From contig CBDFNJ010000002.1 of NCBI GenBank assembly GCA_965250115.1, forward strand, positions 2,728,001 to 2,792,000: a stretch of 64,000 nucleotides of DNA. Reading direction: 5' to 3'. The notes beneath the pieces are model-generated. The model did not search any database. It had not been told where the DNA came from and saw nothing but the letters and a program-made list of their open reading frames with translations. This DNA is from CBDFHB01 sp965250115. GTDB lineage: Bacteria; Acidobacteriota; Vicinamibacteria; Marinacidobacterales; SMYC01. This document shows, one piece after another, positions 23,540 to 30,813 of the stretch; the stretch's first letter is position 1, and each line of letters begins with the position of its first letter. Position numbers and translations under genes: made by a program.

Positions 23540-23786
23540 GTTGTTAGCGCTGCCCCGCCGGGTGCGGGCCAAAGCGGTCCAAGGACCCCAAAACGCCCCG
23601 GGGCGCAGTGACAAGAACACACTCTCCGTGAGGAGCTGTTTGGCGATCCTCCCACGCGCTGCTCCCATCCGCAGCACGGATGGCGAGCTCCTTTTCCCGC
23701 CCGGTGCCACGAACGAGGAGGAGGTTGGCAACGTTGGCGCAGGCAATAAGGAGAACGAGCGCCACCGCGAGCACACGGAGCGTCAT
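23540..23786 (-). pseudogene. ADOP-type ABC permease, internal FtsX-core fragment
   Basis: The minus strand reads VALVLLIACANVANLLLVRG, then GREKELAIRAA. After a frameshift it continues MGAARGRIAKQLLTESVFLS. This is the first FtsX transmembrane core of ADOP/MacB permeases. It overlaps in homology with the end of the fragment at 8984-9836 but differs in sequence, so at least two different ADOP genes contributed. It joins directly to a phage protease fragment at about 23790. Confidence 0.82.
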
Positions 23787-23800
23787 CGGTCCGAGTAGTC

Positions 23801-24203
23801 GAGACGTCGACGTAGGTTGCAATGATCGACTCCGTAACCGCATCGAGCGCTGGTACTGTCTCCCGATGCTTCGACGCGTTGCCGATGGTGACAGACCAAG
23901 GCGAATGAATCATCATCAGCGCGTCGGCTCGGATCTTGACCGTGGATCCCGCGCAAGTAATGATCGTGGCTGCCGAAGCCGCCAGTCCGTCGATCACAAT
24001 CTCGACTGGTCGACGCTCGTCGCGAAGAGTTGCGTCGATCGCCATCGCCTCAATGGCGACCCGCCGACCGAGTTCACGTGGACTCGGACACGATCGACAT
24101 CGTCCGGCAGATCGCGCAGCTCCTTTGCGACGTCTAGGGCTCTGACTCCGTCGACGTACTCGGCTCCGATGGGGCCGAAGATGTAAACGTGATGTGTGCT
24201 CAT
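23801..24203 (-). pseudogene. ClpP-like phage head-maturation protease, frameshifted and truncated
   Basis: The gene starts at ATG 24203 with an AGGAG site. It reads MSTHHVYIFGPIGAEYVDGV, then RVRVHVNSVGG. A frameshift near 24045-24055 is followed by VAIEAMAIDATLRDERRPVE, then VIDGLAASAATIITCAG and ALMMIHSPWSVTIGNASKHR. The motifs are those of S14/ClpP-like prohead proteases: NS.GG oxyanion loop, GLAASAAS nucleophile Ser and MIH.P catalytic His. It is cut off after ATYVD, before the catalytic Asp and C-terminus, by ADOP sequence. In tailed phages this enzyme cleaves scaffold and capsid proteins. It is the only capsid-type gene visible in the island. Confidence 0.82.
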
Positions 24204-24335
24204 CGTGGTTTTCTCCTGATCGATTTCTTGGCGTCGTTGGCGTCGTCGACTCCCCGACTCAGTGCGGCGTTCGCTCAGAGCGAGGCGTTAGGCGCGAGAG
24301 TGCCTGCCTCGGCGAAGCGGTGGAAAGGCTACAGA

Positions 24336-24651
24336 CTACGGACGGTAGAGACCTTGCCTACCGCGATTCGCGATCCTTCCGCCGTTGTCTACCAAAAATA
24401 AGTCCATGCGGCGGCCGTCCTCAAGCTCGATCGTCAACTTGTCTCGCCCGAAAAGGTAGGTGTCATCGATAGCTTCGACGCTGCCCGATATCTCTTTCAG
24501 CCCATCGATGCGTTCATACGTGGGTGCTGGTTCGATCCACTCTTGCAGTTACCGTGATTCGGTAGCGGGCTCGGCAGAGGTGCTCGCCTTCCTCGTAAAC
24601 CGGACCCTCTCCCCGAAGTTCCTCCGAAACAGTGCTGCCGAGACGGTCCAT
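24336..24651 (-). pseudogene. Small conserved-type hypothetical protein, frameshifted
   Basis: From ATG 24651 the frame gives MDRLGSTVSEELRGEGPVYE and RARYRITVT. After a shift near 24540-24550 it continues QEWIEPAPTYERIDGLKEIS, then DTYLFGRDKLTIELEDGRRM and DLFLVD, ending at 24336. The 'LFGRD.LTI.LEDGR..DLFL' pattern recurs in small accessory proteins of about 90-110 residues of unknown role. It lies just downstream of the TIR-like gene on the same strand (17-base gap), so the two may have formed an operon. Confidence 0.6.
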
Positions 24652-24668
24652 GATAAGTCACCAACCCC

Positions 24669-25087
24669 CTATATCGCGATGTCACGAATGCCCTTTACGA
24701 ATCGAATCCGTGTTCCATCCGACAAGCCTATCCGCAGCCTCGCGTCGACACTCGAGATCTGCCGGCTGCCCCAAGGCTCAACACCTAGGATAGGCTTCTT
24801 ATGCTCGTACTCCGTCTGTGCAATCTGAATCTCGCGGTGAATCCATTTGCGGTGAGTCGCGTATTTTCCCGCCAAGATGACGACGACCGTTACAGAGCCG
24901 AATTTGCTGCTCGATCGCGTCGTACAATTCCTGAACGTTCGCCGCATCATGCACAGGATCATCTTTGAGTACTGAGTAGTTCCTGTACAAAAATCCGGGC
25001 GCGTCATCCAGAAGCCCTACGAGCCGATCATACTCATCGGTGTAAGCCCATGCATGAACTTATGAAGAGATTGTAGGTCCTCGCCAT
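24669..25087 (-). pseudogene. TIR-like MTH538/DUF1863 (ThsB-type) protein, three frameshifts
   Basis: The start ATG 25087 gives MARTYNLFIS. With an extra base near 25057 corrected, it continues HAWAYTDEYDRLVGLLDDAP, LYRNYSVLKDDPVHDAANVQ and ELYDAIEQQIR. After a shift near 24895 it reads VTVVVILAGKYATHRKWIHR, EIQIAQTEYEHKKPILGVEP and WGSRQISS. After a third shift near 24745 it reads EAADRLVGWNTDSIR and ends GIRDIAI. These are the ordered signatures of the MTH538-type TIR-like fold used by ThsB proteins of Thoeris anti-phage defence. No ThsA-like NADase effector is visible nearby. It sits 50 bp from the candidate arm sites, a typical cargo position. Confidence 0.78.
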
Positions 25088-25126
25088 CGTCTCCACCTCA
25101 CACCGGGGACGAGCACGCCCAAAAAC

Positions 25127-25143
25127 TTACCCAAAAATTACCT
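25127..25143. promoter_or_regulatory. Candidate integrase arm-type sites, right end of island
   Basis: TTACCC (25127-25132) and TTACCT (25138-25143) lie 50-65 bp inside the island from the tRNA-Glu repeat. They match the paired hexamers at 2411-2428 and 2628-2642 in sequence and spacing (9-12 bp), as expected for an attP arm. Confidence 0.45.
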
Positions 25144-25191
25144 ACGCCCTTTTTTGTTCTCTCGCTGCCTTCCTATAACTCATTGATTTAT

Positions 25192-25237
25192 TTTGGTATC
25201 CCCGACGGGACTCGAACCCGTGTTGCCGCCGTGAAAG
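25192..25237 (-). other. Attachment core within intact tRNA-Glu
   Basis: These 46 bp are identical to 2473-2518. They cover the CCA, T arm and part of the anticodon stem of the tRNA. Integration restored the gene by supplying an identical 3' end, which is the normal strategy of tRNA-targeting integrases. Confidence 0.85.
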
Positions 25238-25269
25238 GGCGGAGTCCTAGACCACTAGACGACGGGGAC
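25194..25269 (-). tRNA. tRNA-Glu (anticodon UUC)
   Basis: The minus strand begins GTCCCCGTCGTCTAGTGG and pairs with ...CGGGGAT plus A73 and an encoded CCA. The anticodon arm is CCGCC-CTTTCAC-GGCGG, placing TTC at the anticodon. The T arm ACGGGTTCGAGTCCCGT is perfect. It is the integration target of the island to its right-hand end in gene orientation (lower coordinates). Confidence 0.97.
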
Positions 25270-25344
25270 GTAAACTGAATTGTAGCGTGCGGCGAACCGC
25301 GCGGGTATCTCCCTTTTCGAACCAAGCCACTGATTCACGAAACT

Positions 25345-25420
25345 TGGTAGGCCGTACTGGTCTCGAACCAGTGACATCCTGCTTAAAAGGCAGGCGCTCT
25401 ACCAACTGAGCTAACGGCCC
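25345..25420 (-). tRNA. tRNA-Lys (anticodon UUU)
   Basis: The minus strand begins GGGCCGTTAGCTCAGTTGGT. The anticodon arm is CCTGC-CTTTTAA-GCAGG, giving TTT. The T arm has CTGGTTCGAGACCAG, and the acceptor strand ACGGCCT plus A is followed by an encoded CCA. It lies 75 bp upstream of tRNA-Glu on the same strand, so the two are probably co-transcribed. Confidence 0.97.
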
Positions 25421-25456
25421 GTGAAAGGGGAATTCTAGGCCGTCCGACGCGCTTCG

Positions 25457-26782
25457 TCAACGTGAGGGGAACCAACGATCGAGGACGGGCCCGTCGCCCT
25501 TGTCCATGTCCATGTCCACGATGGTCGAACGACGTTCGGGCCCCGTGGAGACCATTTCGATGGGAGTCTCGCAGAGGTCTTCGAGCACCTCGAGGTAGCG
25601 ACGCGCGTTCTTCGGCAAGTCGGTGACGCGGTCAATGCCGGCAGTCTCCGACTGCCAGCCCGGCAGCGTTCGATAAACGGGCTCGCAACCCTCGAGCATC
25701 GAGAGCTCTCCCGGAAATTCGTCGATGCGCTCGCCACGGTGAAGATAGTGAGTGCACACTTTGATCTCCTCGAGGGAGTCGAGCACGTCGAGCTTGGTGA
25801 TCGCGAGAGCGTCGAGTCCGTTGATGCGCTTCGCGTAGCGGACGACGACGCTGTCGAACCATCCACAGCGGCGCGGCCGCCCGGTTGACGCTCCGAACTC
25901 GGCGCCCTTCTCCCGAATGACCTCTCCGAGCTCCGGGATCATTTCGGTCGGCAACGGCCCTTCGCCGACTCGCGTGAGATAGGCCTTGGTGATCCCGAGA
26001 ATGTAGTCGATGGCTTTGGGGCTGACCCCGCTCCCGGTCGCGGCCCCGCCTGCGGTCGGGTTCGACGAGGTGACGTAGGGGTAGGTCCCGTGGTCGATGT
26101 CGAGTAGCGTTGCCTGCGCCCCCTCGAACATGACGTTGCTTCCGTCCTCGAGAGCGCGATGAACGAGAAGCGAGGTGTCGGTAATGTGAGCGAGGGCGAC
26201 CTCGCCGAATCGCTCGAGCATCTCGTCGATTTCGTCGCGGAGCTTCCCGGCCTCGGCCTCGATCCCGAGAGCGGTCGTCTTGTCGCGGACGAGGTAGTCG
26301 AGCTTGTCCTTCAGAAACTCGGGATTGCGAAGGTCGCCCACTCTGAGTCCCCGCCGCCCAATCTTGTCCTCGTAGGCGGGACCGATCCCCCGGCAGGTGG
26401 TCCCGATGCGGCGATTACCCAGTTTTTCTTCCTCCCGCTGCTCGGCGAGACGGTGGTAGGGCAGGATGAGCTGAGCGCGGTCGCTCAAGTAGAGGTCGCG
26501 GATCTCGATGCCGTGGCCCCGCAACATCGCGACCTCGGACAAGAACGCCTCGGGATCGACGACGCAGCCGTTTCCGATCACACATGTCACACCCTCGTGG
26601 AGGATACCGGACGGAATGAGATGGAGAACGAACTCCTGGTCTTTCTCGATGACGACGGTGTGGCCTGCATTGTGGCCGCCGCCGTAGCGCACCACGACTT
26701 GGATCCGCTCGGACAAGAAATCGACGTATTTTCCCTTGCCCTCGTCACCCCATTGGGTGCCGACGACCACGAGGCTCGGCAT
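25457..26782 (-). CDS. purA: Adenylosuccinate synthetase
   Basis: This 441-residue enzyme of AMP synthesis joins IMP and aspartate at the expense of GTP in the cytoplasm. The N-terminus VVVGTQWGDEGKGKYVDFLS holds the GTP-binding loop and catalytic Asp. GGGHNAGHTVV provides the catalytic His. IGTTCRGIGPAYEDKIGR, FEGAQATLLDIDHGTYPYVT and TGRPRRCGWFD are further family signatures, and the end (STGPERRSTI) is typical. The length matches the family. It is followed by the tRNA pair and divergent from the P-loop ATPase gene across a 93-bp gap. Confidence 0.98.
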   Translation of the reverse strand: MPSLVVVGTQWGDEGKGKYVDFLSERIQVVVRYGGGHNAGHTVVIEKDQEFVLHLIPSGILHEGVTCVIGNGCVVDPEAFLSEVAMLRGHGIEIRDLYLSDRAQLILPYHRLAEQREEEKLGNRRIGTTCRGIGPAYEDKIGRRGLRVGDLRNPEFLKDKLDYLVRDKTTALGIEAEAGKLRDEIDEMLERFGEVALAHITDTSLLVHRALEDGSNVMFEGAQATLLDIDHGTYPYVTSSNPTAGGAATGSGVSPKAIDYILGITKAYLTRVGEGPLPTEMIPELGEVIREKGAEFGASTGRPRRCGWFDSVVVRYAKRINGLDALAITKLDVLDSLEEIKVCTHYLHRGERIDEFPGELSMLEGCEPVYRTLPGWQSETAGIDRVTDLPKNARRYLEVLEDLCETPIEMVSTGPERRSTIVDMDMDKGDGPVLDRWFPSR

Positions 26783-26875
26783 CGGTTACTCCAGATAAAC
26801 AATCACAAACGGGTAAGTGTAACAAATCCATACCAAACGGCACCAAGGCCGGGAATCGCGTAAGATTCGCCTACG

Positions 26876-27907
26876 ATGCACTTTTCCCGCGACGCCTTTT
26901 GTCGGTCTCTGCTCGAAGAGCTCGAGACCGAGCACCTGCTCCTCGTGGCGGGCCCACGAGGCTCGGGTAAGACGACCCTCCTCGAAGGCCTCGCCGAACG
27001 CTGGGCCGGACCTGCCGCGGTGATCCAGCTCGAGGCCGTCGGCTGCTCTCCCGAAGTGCTCGCCAGAGAGCTCCCGCGTCTCTCCCGAGGCGTCGTCCCG
27101 GCCGTCCGCTCGAAAGCCGCCTCCCCCTTCGAAGGGTTGCTCGGGGCGCTCGTTCGGCGCAAGAACGACGCGCTGCTACTTCTCGATGACGTCACGGAGC
27201 TCAGGTCTCTTGCCGCCTACCCCGACGTCGAAGACCCTCTGAATCGACTGCTCGAGGCCCTGGGCCGATCCGGCCGGGCATTGTTGACGAGCCGTTTTCC
27301 ATACTGGTCGAAGCGTGACCTCGATGGCGTGGTGATCCGGGAGATCCCGCCATTGACGGTCGAGGAGCTCGAGAACGCGGGCGTTTCCGTCGCTGCCTCC
27401 GTACAAAGCGTCACGGCGGGACTTGCCGTGCATGCCGCCCGCCTCGCCGAAACGCTCGATGACTATCGTAACCTCGCCGATGCACTCCGTCACGAAATGT
27501 CTCCGGGGGGCCGAATCGAGGCGGAATGCCGCGCCGGTTACAAAGAGCTTCTCCACCGTGCCCGCGGTTACGGGGCGTGCAAAATGGTGCTTCGCGTGCT
27601 GGCCCAGGAGCAAGGCCTCAAGCTCACGGAAGTGGCACGCCACCTGAACCGGACAGCCGGTTCCACGCGGGACTACCTGCGTTGGCTCGAGGAAGTCGAG
27701 CTGGTCCGGGCCCTCGAGAAACGATTCTATTTCGTGGACCCCTTGCTCCGCCTGTGGTTCCGGATTTACGAAAGCGGGGTCATCCCGGATGAAGCGCTGG
27801 TAGGCGGTGAAGTCACCGACTATTTGTCGGCGCAGGAGAGTGCTGAAGAGGTGGAAGGCTTCACTCTCCCGCCACGGCCGTCGGAGGATCTTGTGGAGAT
27901 CGACTAG
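26876..27907 (+). CDS. P-loop ATPase with C-terminal winged helix (archaeal ATPase-like)
   Basis: This 343-residue protein has a Walker A AGPRGSGKTTLLEGL near residues 27-41 and a Walker B ALLLLDDVTEL near 102-112. A sensor region follows (ALLTSRFPYW), and then an 'ETLDDYRNLADALRHEM' helical section. The last 100 residues form a winged helix (VLAQEQGLKLTEVARHLNRT, STRDYLRWLEEVELV) and the motif FYFVDPLLRLWFRIY. That layout matches archaeal-type/STAND ATPases (PF01637, DUF234-like tail). The client is unknown. The gene is convergent with the TlpA-like gene, overlapping it by four bases. Confidence 0.8.
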   Translation: MHFSRDAFCRSLLEELETEHLLLVAGPRGSGKTTLLEGLAERWAGPAAVIQLEAVGCSPEVLARELPRLSRGVVPAVRSKAASPFEGLLGALVRRKNDALLLLDDVTELRSLAAYPDVEDPLNRLLEALGRSGRALLTSRFPYWSKRDLDGVVIREIPPLTVEELENAGVSVAASVQSVTAGLAVHAARLAETLDDYRNLADALRHEMSPGGRIEAECRAGYKELLHRARGYGACKMVLRVLAQEQGLKLTEVARHLNRTAGSTRDYLRWLEEVELVRALEKRFYFVDPLLRLWFRIYESGVIPDEALVGGEVTDYLSAQESAEEVEGFTLPPRPSEDLVEID

Positions 27908-28440
27908 TCGAGCTCGAGCAGCTCACGGACGTCCTTCTCGAGCAAGTCAGGAGTCTTCGCGCGGTCGAATCCGACGTGGCGCTTCGCGACGACGCCGTCG
28001 CGGTCCACGATATAGGTCGTCGGCATGGCGTAGATCAGGAACTTGTCGTCGACCTCTCTCGTGCTCACCAGGTTGTGGTAACGGATCCCGTGCCCCTCCA
28101 GATATTCCCTGACGGTGTCGATCGGAGGCATCCGGTCATCGACGTGCATACCTACGACTTCGAGACCGTATTTGCCGTATTCGTCCTGAATCCTCTGGAA
28201 GAAGGGCATCGAATTCTGGCATGGACCGCACCACACCGCCCAGAAATCCAGAACGACGATCTTGCCTCTCAGCTCCTTCATGCTCATCGTGCGGCCCGCG
28301 ACGTCTTCGAGAGCGAAGTTGGGGGCCCTCTCTCCCATAACGGCCTGTTGGTCGCTCACATCGACCGGGAGGAGGCGGGCGATGCCGCAGCCGGCCAGCA
28401 ACGCGGCGCCGAGCCATAAACCCTTGCGAGCGATACTCAT
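27904..28440 (-). CDS. TlpA/ResA-like thiol-disulfide oxidoreductase
   Basis: This 178-residue exported thioredoxin-fold protein starts at 28440, overlapping the trxB stop as ATGA; the longer upstream reading is a shadow of trxB. The N-terminal hydrophobic segment (LWLGAALLAGCG) contains a lipobox-like LLAGC, so it may be a lipoprotein. The redoxin domain has FWAVWCGPCQNSMPFF (active-site WCGPC) and the cis-Pro motif YAMPTTYIVDRDG. The family reduces disulfides, often for cytochrome c maturation, in the periplasm. It shares an operon with trxB and thioredoxin. Confidence 0.9.
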   Translation of the reverse strand: MSIARKGLWLGAALLAGCGIARLLPVDVSDQQAVMGERAPNFALEDVAGRTMSMKELRGKIVVLDFWAVWCGPCQNSMPFFQRIQDEYGKYGLEVVGMHVDDRMPPIDTVREYLEGHGIRYHNLVSTREVDDKFLIYAMPTTYIVDRDGVVAKRHVGFDRAKTPDLLEKDVRELLELD

Positions 28441-29435
28441 GTTGTCGTCTCCGTGACCGCCTCCGCCTCGGGAGAAACCGATTCCTGCTCGGCGAGCCAT
28501 CGCTCCGCGTCGATGGCGGCCATGCAGCCAGTCCCGGCCGCCGTTACCGCCTGGCGGTAGACCTTGTCCATGACGTCGCCGCAAGCGAAGACTCCCTCGA
28601 CGGACGTTCTGGTTCCACGTTCCACGACGAGGTATCCCAGATCGTCCATCGCCAGAGTACCCTCGAACAGATCGGTATTGGGCGTGTGGCCGATGGCGAT
28701 GAATAGAGCGCCCGTCGCGATCTCCGACTCCGCGCCGCTCTTGCGATTCCGGATACGGAGGCCAGTCACTTCCTCCTCACCGAGCACTTCGGCGACTTCG
28801 CTATCCCAGAGGAACTCGATCTTCTCGTTCTGGAGCGCGCGATCCTGCATGATCTTCGACGCCCGCAACGCGTCTCGCCGATGGATCACCGTCACCTTCG
28901 TCGCGAAACGTGTCAGGAACAGCGCCTCCTCCATGGCCGTGTCACCGCCGCCAACGACCGCGATCTCACGACCTCGATAGAGCGCACCATCGCAGGTGGC
29001 ACAGGCAGACACGCCTCGGTTCTGGAGCCTCTTTTCCGAGTCGATTCCGAGCCACTTCGCGGCCGCTCCGGTCGCGACGATGAGCGCGTCCGCGGAATAG
29101 GACTCCCCTCCGGCATCGATCCGGAACGGGCGTTCTGACAGGTCGACCCGGGTGGCGTCGGCGTAGACGACTTCCGTCCCGAACCGTTCGGCCTGTTTGC
29201 GGAACAGCTCCATCATGTCCGTACCCGTGACACTCTCGGGAAAGCCAGGGTAGTTCTCGACCTCGGTAGTCAACATGAGCTGTCCACCCGGGATTCCGAT
29301 CTTGGGATCGGCACCCGAGCCGGCGATCACCAGCGGCGAGAGCTCCGCGCGCGCGGCGTATATCGCCGCCGTATAGCCGGCGGGCCCGCTTCCAATGATG
29401 ACGACCCGACGGCGATTCTCCGTGTTCATGGTCAT
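28437..29435 (-). CDS. trxB: Thioredoxin reductase
   Basis: The start at 29435 overlaps the thioredoxin stop (ATGA); the longer frame is a shadow of thioredoxin. The 332-residue FAD/NADPH enzyme keeps thioredoxin reduced. Motifs: FAD-binding RVVIIGSGPAGYTAAIYAAR, redox-active CATCDG (in GVSACATCDGALYRG), NADPH-binding VVGGGDTAMEEALFLT, and the C-terminal FAD motif GVFACGDVMDKVYRQAVTAA. Length and order fit the low-molecular-weight bacterial type. It lies in a translationally coupled trx-trxB-tlpA-like operon. Confidence 0.97.
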   Translation of the reverse strand: MTMNTENRRRVVIIGSGPAGYTAAIYAARAELSPLVIAGSGADPKIGIPGGQLMLTTEVENYPGFPESVTGTDMMELFRKQAERFGTEVVYADATRVDLSERPFRIDAGGESYSADALIVATGAAAKWLGIDSEKRLQNRGVSACATCDGALYRGREIAVVGGGDTAMEEALFLTRFATKVTVIHRRDALRASKIMQDRALQNEKIEFLWDSEVAEVLGEEEVTGLRIRNRKSGAESEIATGALFIAIGHTPNTDLFEGTLAMDDLGYLVVERGTRTSVEGVFACGDVMDKVYRQAVTAAGTGCMAAIDAERWLAEQESVSPEAEAVTETTT

Positions 29436-29767
29436 GAATTCTCCAGATGTTTCTCGATGAGCTGTGACAAATACTCTCTCGAGGTTACTCCGACGACTTG
29501 CGCCTTCAACTCTCCGTCCTTCATCACGGCAATCGCCGGGATGCCCCGGATTTGATATCGCTCGGTCGTCCGCTCGTTCTCGTCCACGTTCAGTTTGCCG
29601 ATTGTTGCGCGCCCTTCGAAGTCGTGCGCGAGAAGCGTGATGGTCTCCGACATCATGCGGCAGGGTGCGCACCATTCGGCCCAGAAGTCGACGACCACGA
29701 GTCCCTTCGAGGATAGCACCTCGCCGTCCCAGGTGCCGTCCGTGTAGGTCTGGACTGATGCGCTCAT
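29432..29767 (-). CDS. trxA: Thioredoxin
   Basis: This 111-residue cytoplasmic thioredoxin has the active site VDFWAEWCAPCRMMSETI (WCAPC rather than the common WCGPC). It also has the buried KLNVDENERTTERYQIRGIP segment with its cis-Pro and the GVTSREYLSQLI end. It is first in the coupled set with trxB. It supplies electrons to reductases such as ribonucleotide reductase and repairs protein disulfides. Confidence 0.95.
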   Translation of the reverse strand: MSASVQTYTDGTWDGEVLSSKGLVVVDFWAEWCAPCRMMSETITLLAHDFEGRATIGKLNVDENERTTERYQIRGIPAIAVMKDGELKAQVVGVTSREYLSQLIEKHLENS

Positions 29768-29877
29768 CTCATCGTCTCCTCGAGCCTAGCCCTCCTACGG
29801 GCCCCTCGCCTGTGAATAAGGTCATGATTGTAGCTCAGCTTGGACGACGCCGCGGGCTTGCGTGTTATTCTCGCGGC

Positions 29878-30753
29878 ATGGAGGAAGCAGCGCGGATGGC
29901 GCCCGGCGAGTTTCGCCCCTCGAGGTCGAAGGGGCAGTGTTTTCTTCGAGATACCCAGGTGATCGCGCGCATCGTCGCTGCCGTCGCGCCCGAGCGCGGC
30001 GAGACAATCCTCGAGATCGGTGCCGGAACCGGTCAGCTCACCTTGCCGATGCTGCGCGCAGGCGCTCGCCTTTTGTGCATCGAGGCCGACCATCACCTCG
30101 CCGACGCGCTCCGCGAGGCGGTTCCGGCCGAACTAAAGCGAGAGCTCGAGATCATCGAAGACGACGCGCTCAGGATCGATTTTCCGAGGCTTCTGGAAGC
30201 GAACGGCCTTGGCCGAGTCGGTGTTTGTGGCAACCTTCCCTACTCCGTCGCCGCGCCGATTCTCCTGCGTTTGCTCACTGTGTCCACCTTATTTAAGGAG
30301 TTCACGTTCATGTTCCAGGACGAGGTCGCGGCCCGCTTGACGGCGCGGTCCGGTACCAAGACCTATGGTGTCTTGTCGGTGCTCGCGCAACAACGGGCTT
30401 CGATTCGTTCACTCTTCAGGATTTCACCCCAGGCGTTTCGGCCGCGGCCGCGGGTGGTCTCCACGTTGGTGCGCTTCAACATGCTTGCCCCAAACATCGT
30501 TCCCGACGTCGGTGATGACCAGACGTTCAGGGCGGTCGTGAAGGGACTCCTAGCCCACCGACGCAAGACCATCGCCAATAACGTCAAGCACTTGCAAATA
30601 TCTGGCCTCCCAGCGGGGACGGTCCAAAATGCTCTCTCGGAGCTCGCGATCGATCCCTCCCGTCGGGCGGAAACGCTTTCCGTGGAAGAATTTGCCGAGC
30701 TTAGCCGCATCTGCTCCATGTCCCGGGCACGGCACTTTTTGCCCAACGGATAG
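29878..30753 (+). CDS. rsmA: 16S rRNA (adenine-N6) dimethyltransferase
   Basis: This 291-residue KsgA/Dim1-family methyltransferase dimethylates two adjacent adenines in the 3' terminal helix of 16S rRNA. The N-terminus SKGQCFLRDTQVIARIV is the family's 'GQ.FL.d..ia..iv' motif. The SAM site is ILEIGAGTGQLTLPML with acidic LLCIEADHHLA. The catalytic motif IV is GNLPYSVAAPIL. RPRPRVVSTLVRF and LLAHRRKTIANNVK are the C-terminal signatures. ATG 29878 is preferred over the longer reading, whose extra residues are unrelated; ATG 29896 is also possible. Confidence 0.95.
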   Translation: MEEAARMAPGEFRPSRSKGQCFLRDTQVIARIVAAVAPERGETILEIGAGTGQLTLPMLRAGARLLCIEADHHLADALREAVPAELKRELEIIEDDALRIDFPRLLEANGLGRVGVCGNLPYSVAAPILLRLLTVSTLFKEFTFMFQDEVAARLTARSGTKTYGVLSVLAQQRASIRSLFRISPQAFRPRPRVVSTLVRFNMLAPNIVPDVGDDQTFRAVVKGLLAHRRKTIANNVKHLQISGLPAGTVQNALSELAIDPSRRAETLSVEEFAELSRICSMSRARHFLPNG

Positions 30754-30813
30754 CCCTTTTCTGATAGTATTGAAGCGATTCCTGAAGTTCAGGATGCTAA
30801 GCTCCTATCTCTA

